A DNA stretch of 64,000 bases from an uncultured Eubacteriales bacterium. GTDB taxonomy: Bacteria > Bacillota > Clostridia > Oscillospirales > CAG-382. Numbering within the stretch: position 1 is the first letter of the stretch; each line of letters begins with the position of its first letter. The stretch covers positions 1-64,000 of the forward strand of contig URJL01000005.1 in assembly GCA_900548115.1 (NCBI GenBank), read 5' to 3'. This document shows, piece after piece, positions 59,964 through 64,000 of the stretch. A model generated the notes under the pieces. The model did no database searches and was not told the origin of the DNA. It saw only the letters and a list, made by a program, of their open reading frames with translations. The translations under genes were made by a program, and so were the position numbers.

Positions 59964-62900
59964 TTACTTGCCTCTTACAACGATTACGAGCTTTGCATAA
60001 CGGAAGTCTTCACCGGAGTTCTTATCGGTGAGCATGTAGAGCTTCAGCTTCGTTTCACCGGGCGTATAGTACTTGTTGTCGGTGTCGTCGTCGGCTTCGA
60101 GCGAGAGCATATCTACATCTTCGATCGTGTAGTTGGATTCGTCGCGGTCAAGCAGAGCGAATACCGTTTCGTCCTTAATCTGGATCGGATCCTCGGCGCC
60201 TTCTACGAAGAGAAGCTTTGCGTCGGTCTCATAGCTTGCAAGCGTCAGAATATCCGCGCTGCCGGAAGCAAGGTCTGCCTTGTGTCCGGAGTTGGTGTTC
60301 ACGATCTTGTTGTCGCCGTCGATCTTATAAAGAGCAAACTTATCGAGTGCGCTCGAGGAGCTCTTCGTGGTCTCAACGCTGTCATAAGTCGTACCGGTCA
60401 TCGGATCAACCGTATCGTACCGATATACGACGCGGTTATTTTCGTCGACTGTCTGAATGCTGTCAAGGAGCAGACGATAGTTATCGTTTTTGGAATCACT
60501 GACAACGTCGCCGCCGATCTCGCAATACATGAAAGCAAGATATTCGGTCGTCGTGGTGTCGGTACGGTTCTTAAGGACAACCACAGCCTTGGTGAACTTC
60601 ATCGATTCGTCTTTTGCATTGAAATCGGGAAGCTTGGAAGCGTCGTAGATCACGTAATCGGATTCGTCGTCCTTGTTTACGTAGCGAACAACGATCTTGG
60701 TCTCTTCGTTGATGGCAACATACTTCATGCCGTTCGGAGAGAGAGACGAAGGAAGCGCGCTTGCGCCGTTGGGAACAAAGCGGTAAATCTTGTTTTGGAA
60801 CTTATCGAGCGAAACGTTCGATACTTCAACACCATAGGTCGCACTTGCGTCTTCACCGGCAAGGTCGGATGCCTTTGCCGTAAGATCAAGCTTTGCAAAC
60901 TGATATTCACCGTTGCTGTTAACGGTATAGGTCGAAATGGTCTCAACAAGACCGTTATCTACATAGTAGTTGTCGTCCTGACGAACGCCGTCCTTATTGT
61001 TCTTTGCCTGCTTTACGATCTGGTACTTTCCGTCAACATAAGCGTGAACGTATTCATCGGACTGCAGAGTACCGTCAGTCTGGATACCGCCCGCGCGGAA
61101 TACGACCTGCTTTTCACCCTCGTTTACATACTGGAGCACTGCGTACTGCTTTGCAACATCCGCCGTATCCTGCTTGCGGTTTGCCATCATGACACGGTTG
61201 CCGCAAGTGTAAAGTTCCCATGTGGAATCGAGCTTGACCTGCGATCTCCAGCCGTTTGCGAAAGCTTCATCGTTGTTACGATCGCTGTCCATGCTGACAA
61301 GACCGGTAGGCGCCGTGGTGTTGGCAAGGTGTCCGACGATGATACGACCGGAATCCCATGCGTAAATGGTTCTGCCGTTTTCCCAAGCCGTCATGTTCTT
61401 GTCCGAGTCGTGACGGATGCAGCGGCTGGTCATGATCGAAACGCTGCTATTTACATCGTCGGGTGCAATGCGAACATAGTTTGCGGGGCCGTTTACATAA
61501 GCAAACACATATTCTCCGTCCTTGTATTTGCCGTCAACCGTTGCGCCGCCGACATAAATCTCGGGGATCTTCTTCGAGCTGTTATAGTAAGCACGGTAAG
61601 CGGAATTGCCGGTGTGCTTCGTGGTCGTCAGGTTGGAATCGCCCGTCTTATTGACGATCTTGCCCCATGTGTAGGGAAGAATCCATACATAGTCCACATT
61701 GCCGTCGGCATTACTGTCATAATACCGGGTGGTATACTTGCCTTCGCCGAGGTTGGCAACCGAAAGAGCCCTCTTCATGGCCCGATGGTTCTCCTTGTCC
61801 AACGCGCAAGCTTCGGCTTTGGTGAGTTTTGCGTCGGAATAGCGATATTCAATCTTATCGCCGCACCAGTTATAGCCTGCCTTGAAGGTCATTCTGCCTT
61901 CGTCGCCGGACGAGGGATACATGATCAGCGTCGAGTTCGGAACACTGGAGGGCAGATTATAGAAATATGCCTTGTCCGTTCCGAAGGTTACAAGACCGCT
62001 GCGAAGCTTCTCATAGCTGGTTCTGTTCGTGTAGCTGTAATAGTCGCGTTCCTTATCGTCGCCGCTTCTGAGTTCGATGGAAGGACGAACATCGGAAGCA
62101 GACTTGCCCTTTGCGGATGTACCGAGGATCGTGCCGTCGTTCTTTACGTACATTATAAGGTCTAAAAGGAAGTAGTCGTCCGCTTTGCCCGAAAGACCGA
62201 GATCGGCAAATTCGATAACGGCTTTTTCTTTGGAGAGACGGGTCGTATCCTGTTTGGGAACGATAGCAGCCGTCCGGATCAGCTCTTTATCCGCCTTCTC
62301 GCCGCCGAGAGGCTCATATGCCTTGTACTCAGAACCGTAGCTCGAAAGAGCGGAAAGGTCGATCGAATACGAAGGAGTTGCAACCACGCGGCGGTAAATT
62401 TCTTCAACGCCGTAGATCTTGTGGCAAACGGTATCGTTTACCCACTCATAGGTGTAGTTGCTGGCAACCGTGTCGCCGGGACGCTCGAAAGCGGGAACAA
62501 CGGTCTTCTTATAGGTCTCGTTCATCTCGGCGTAGAAAGCGTTGTAAAGAATAATCGCAACATCGCCGCGGGTCAGAACGCTGTCATAGCTCAGCTTAGA
62601 GCTGAGATTCTCGTCAAGACCGATCTTTTCGGCAACATCGATGAAGCCGTAAGGATAGGAAAGAGTCTCGTCCTTTTCGTAGCCGAGCGCGCGAACGAGC
62701 ATTACGTAGCAATCCTGAAGGATGATATTACCCGAAGGATCGAATACGGTGTCGGAACGGCCCTTGATAATGCCGTTTTCGCTCGCCCAGGAAATCATGT
62801 AGTAGAAGGTGGAATCTTTCAGGTCGGTAAAGGACGTCAGGTTATCGCCGCCTTCAACCGATTTACCTTCCTTCATCAGACGGTAGATAAAAGCTGCCAT

Positions 62901-63113
62901 CTGTTCACGGGTGACTTTTTTGCTTGTGCCATACGTGGTGTCGCTGGTCCCCTTTGCGATGCCGAGCGAGTTCAGAAGCGTTACTGCCTGGTAGAGTGCT
63001 TCATCCTTTGCGGAAACGTCTTTAAAGGACGCTGCCGACGAGGAGAAGGAGCACATACCGAGAAGCATTGCCGCTGCCAACACAGATGACAAAAACTTTG
63101 CAATTTTTCTCAT
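59964..63113 (-). CDS. Large secreted SLH-domain surface protein
   Basis: A 1049-residue protein with a signal peptide (MRKIAKFLSSVLAAAMLLGMCSF). Three SLH domains lie at about 30-195 (FKDVSAKDEALYQAVTLLNSLGIAKG; FTDLKDSTFYYMISWASENGIIKG; FIDVAEKIGLDENLS...DVAIILYNAF). The remaining 850 residues are unassigned beta-rich sequence with many Lys-Asp-Gly turns. By its size and its SLH cluster it may be a main S-layer protein. The ATG at 63113 was chosen because the AGGAGG site is only 2 nt from the ATG at 63122 and about 11 nt from this one; the start is uncertain by three residues. Confidence 0.9.
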   Translation of the reverse strand: MRKIAKFLSSVLAAAMLLGMCSFSSSAASFKDVSAKDEALYQAVTLLNSLGIAKGTSDTTYGTSKKVTREQMAAFIYRLMKEGKSVEGGDNLTSFTDLKDSTFYYMISWASENGIIKGRSDTVFDPSGNIILQDCYVMLVRALGYEKDETLSYPYGFIDVAEKIGLDENLSSKLSYDSVLTRGDVAIILYNAFYAEMNETYKKTVVPAFERPGDTVASNYTYEWVNDTVCHKIYGVEEIYRRVVATPSYSIDLSALSSYGSEYKAYEPLGGEKADKELIRTAAIVPKQDTTRLSKEKAVIEFADLGLSGKADDYFLLDLIMYVKNDGTILGTSAKGKSASDVRPSIELRSGDDKERDYYSYTNRTSYEKLRSGLVTFGTDKAYFYNLPSSVPNSTLIMYPSSGDEGRMTFKAGYNWCGDKIEYRYSDAKLTKAEACALDKENHRAMKRALSVANLGEGKYTTRYYDSNADGNVDYVWILPYTWGKIVNKTGDSNLTTTKHTGNSAYRAYYNSSKKIPEIYVGGATVDGKYKDGEYVFAYVNGPANYVRIAPDDVNSSVSIMTSRCIRHDSDKNMTAWENGRTIYAWDSGRIIVGHLANTTAPTGLVSMDSDRNNDEAFANGWRSQVKLDSTWELYTCGNRVMMANRKQDTADVAKQYAVLQYVNEGEKQVVFRAGGIQTDGTLQSDEYVHAYVDGKYQIVKQAKNNKDGVRQDDNYYVDNGLVETISTYTVNSNGEYQFAKLDLTAKASDLAGEDASATYGVEVSNVSLDKFQNKIYRFVPNGASALPSSLSPNGMKYVAINEETKIVVRYVNKDDESDYVIYDASKLPDFNAKDESMKFTKAVVVLKNRTDTTTTEYLAFMYCEIGGDVVSDSKNDNYRLLLDSIQTVDENNRVVYRYDTVDPMTGTTYDSVETTKSSSSALDKFALYKIDGDNKIVNTNSGHKADLASGSADILTLASYETDAKLLFVEGAEDPIQIKDETVFALLDRDESNYTIEDVDMLSLEADDDTDNKYYTPGETKLKLYMLTDKNSGEDFRYAKLVIVVRGK

Positions 63114-63227
63114 GGACTTCATGCCCTCCTAAAAATATAAATGACGTACAAGCCTCGCGGCGCGTACGTATGGACAAATGACCGCGCAGCCTAATTGCTG
63201 TCGGCTCTTGTTCCATTTTCATCTCTT

Positions 63228-63256
63228 ATTATAACAGCAACCGCGCCAAAATTCAA
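63228..63256 (-). promoter_or_regulatory. sigma-A promoter of the SLH protein gene
   Basis: TTGAAT (63256-63251), a 17-bp spacer and TATAAT (63233-63228). The roughly 110-nt leader has an ACGTAC/GTACGT inverted repeat (63144-63169) just before the ribosome binding site. Confidence 0.75.
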
Positions 63257-63420
63257 CAGTTAAATTCGAAATGTAACACTTTTGTAACATGGTACGAACC
63301 GAGAGGTGTTTTCTTGTGAAAAAGTACCAAAACGGTTGTGTGATTTTCTTTGTACAAAACTTGTTTTTGCCCACCGTTTTCCCGCTTTGTCTATCTCTTT
63401 CGGCACTTTTTCAAAAACAG

Positions 63421-63448
63421 AAAAGCCCCCGGCATTTCTGCCGGGGGC
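63421..63448 (-). terminator. Terminator of the rightmost gene
   Basis: GCCCCCGGCA / TGCCGGGGGC 10-bp stem, loop TTTC on the + strand, and a T-rich tail on the minus strand. Confidence 0.88.
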
Positions 63449-63480
63449 CGTAGATGACTTATAATTTGAAGAGATTCAAA

Positions 63481-64000
63481 TTACTTGAGGTCAGATGCGA
63501 TAGGATCAAGCGCGATGATGGTCTTAACCTTAACGATATCCGTGTTGTCCTTGTCGTCGCCGTCAACAGCTACTACGTAGACTCTGAAGGACTTGCCTTC
63601 CTCAAGATCCATGACGGAGTTGTCGGAACCGGTAGCGAGGATATCGGTATCGGTCATTTCATACTCACTGGTCTTGGTGTAGTAGAGGATCGTGGTCGTA
63701 TCGTCTACGATGTAGGTGTGGCTGTCCTTGTCGAGAGTCATGAACTTGTTGTCCGCATCGTAGTCAGCGAAAGTAGCGGAGAAGATCTTTCCGTCTGCGT
63801 AAGAATCGCCAACGGTAACCTTCTTAACCTTGCCGTCTTCCTGCATTTCAACGAGCTTACCTGCAACTGCGGTGAAGCCGGAAACAGGCTCTGCAGAAGT
63901 GGTGGTGCCGGTCTTGGGATCAAGAACGGTAGCCTTCTGAGTTTCCTTGTTATTGGAGTTCAGAACAGTTTCAACTGCGGTTACGATTCTGTAATCCTTG
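63481..64000 (-). CDS. 3' end of a probable surface protein (runs off the right edge)
   Basis: At least 173 residues are open, with no stop up to the edge, so the start lies to the right of the window. The visible part (DYRIVTAVETVLNSNNKETQ; TVLDPKTGTTTSAEPVSGFTAVAGKL; VYVVAVDGDDKDNTDIVKVKTIIALDP) is rich in Thr, Asp and Lys, like the C-terminal part of the neighbouring SLH protein, but no SLH domain is in view. A surface-protein role is inference from composition and position. Confidence 0.7.
   Translation of the reverse strand, partial: KDYRIVTAVETVLNSNNKETQKATVLDPKTGTTTSAEPVSGFTAVAGKLVEMQEDGKVKKVTVGDSYADGKIFSATFADYDADNKFMTLDKDSHTYIVDDTTTILYYTKTSEYEMTDTDILATGSDNSVMDLEEGKSFRVYVVAVDGDDKDNTDIVKVKTIIALDPIASDLK

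Noticed and set aside
60282..62165. A 627-codon + strand frame antisense to the large SLH protein.
   Set aside because: The opposite strand has a signal peptide, three SLH domains, promoter and terminator. The antisense frame has none.

Overview
The window looks like one contiguous chromosomal stretch of an anaerobic, endospore-forming, moderately high-GC Firmicute of class Clostridia, probably a gut Oscillospirales/Eubacteriales-type lineage and perhaps a metagenome-assembled genome. The reasons are sporulation genes (spoIIE, a spoVAC-type gene), a complete Rnf complex, an NfnAB-type transhydrogenase, S-layer-homology (SLH) surface proteins, a tetrahydrofolate riboswitch, sigma-A promoters of TTGACA-N17-TATAAT type, AGGAGG ribosome binding sites, and no phage, plasmid or transposase genes. 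The taxonomic statement is inference from gene content only.

Layout. 1-3.2 kb: 5' part of glgB, ATP-dependent pfkA with a structured leader, and a DeoR-type regulator. 3.3-13.4 kb: a long + strand housekeeping operon, yerC - methyltransferase - hslO - miaB - ylbF - mutS - mutL - tgt, closed by strong terminators. 13.4-19.2 kb (minus): a small membrane protein and the rnfCDGEAB operon behind a near-consensus promoter. 19.4-25.5 kb (+): MecA-like adaptor, family 4 uracil-DNA glycosylase, GNAT acetyltransferase, AraC regulator, DUF896 protein, PfkB-type sugar kinase and a secreted SGNH hydrolase. 25.6-29.5 kb (minus): three tandem paralogous leaderless beta-helix proteins under one promoter. 29.6-31.7 kb (minus): folC and an ECF folate transporter S component behind a THF riboswitch. 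31.7-32.2 kb: a non-coding run of tandem repeats and stem-loops. 32.4-35.9 kb (minus): a diguanylate cyclase with an ECF-S-like membrane domain, a LytTR response regulator and L-serine dehydratase. 35.9-42.5 kb: an AraC regulator divergent from a five-gene redox operon (OYE flavoprotein, SDR, FAD reductase, 2-hydroxyacid dehydrogenase, TIM-barrel isomerase) of unknown substrate.

42.6-47.6 kb: SLH/YcdB-type surface protein, rlmA, a spoVAC-type gene with a sigma-G-like promoter, maf and a DUF4321 protein. 47.6-53.1 kb (minus): a GH78 rhamnosidase inside a housekeeping operon (lepB - unknown - rbgA - GH78 - DUF4321 - maf), plus rplS. 53.2-53.5 kb: tRNA-Met and tRNA-Glu. 53.6-56.3 kb: spoIIE with a promoter of the Spo0A-activated type. 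56.4-57.4 kb: a frameshifted Ig-like protein gene. 57.4-59.8 kb: nfnB and nfnA. 59.9-64 kb: a 1049-residue SLH protein and the 3' end of another probable surface protein.

How it fits together: Rnf (ferredoxin to NAD with ion export) and Nfn (NADH plus ferredoxin to NADPH) form an electron-handling core of a fermenter. pfkA, glgB, the sugar kinase, GH78, SGNH and beta-helix proteins indicate use and storage of plant-type carbohydrates. The most unusual material is the tandem beta-helix operon, the ECF-S/GGDEF fusion operon, the five-gene redox cluster, and the folT leader, in which the riboswitch P1 strand can also pair with a downstream terminator.
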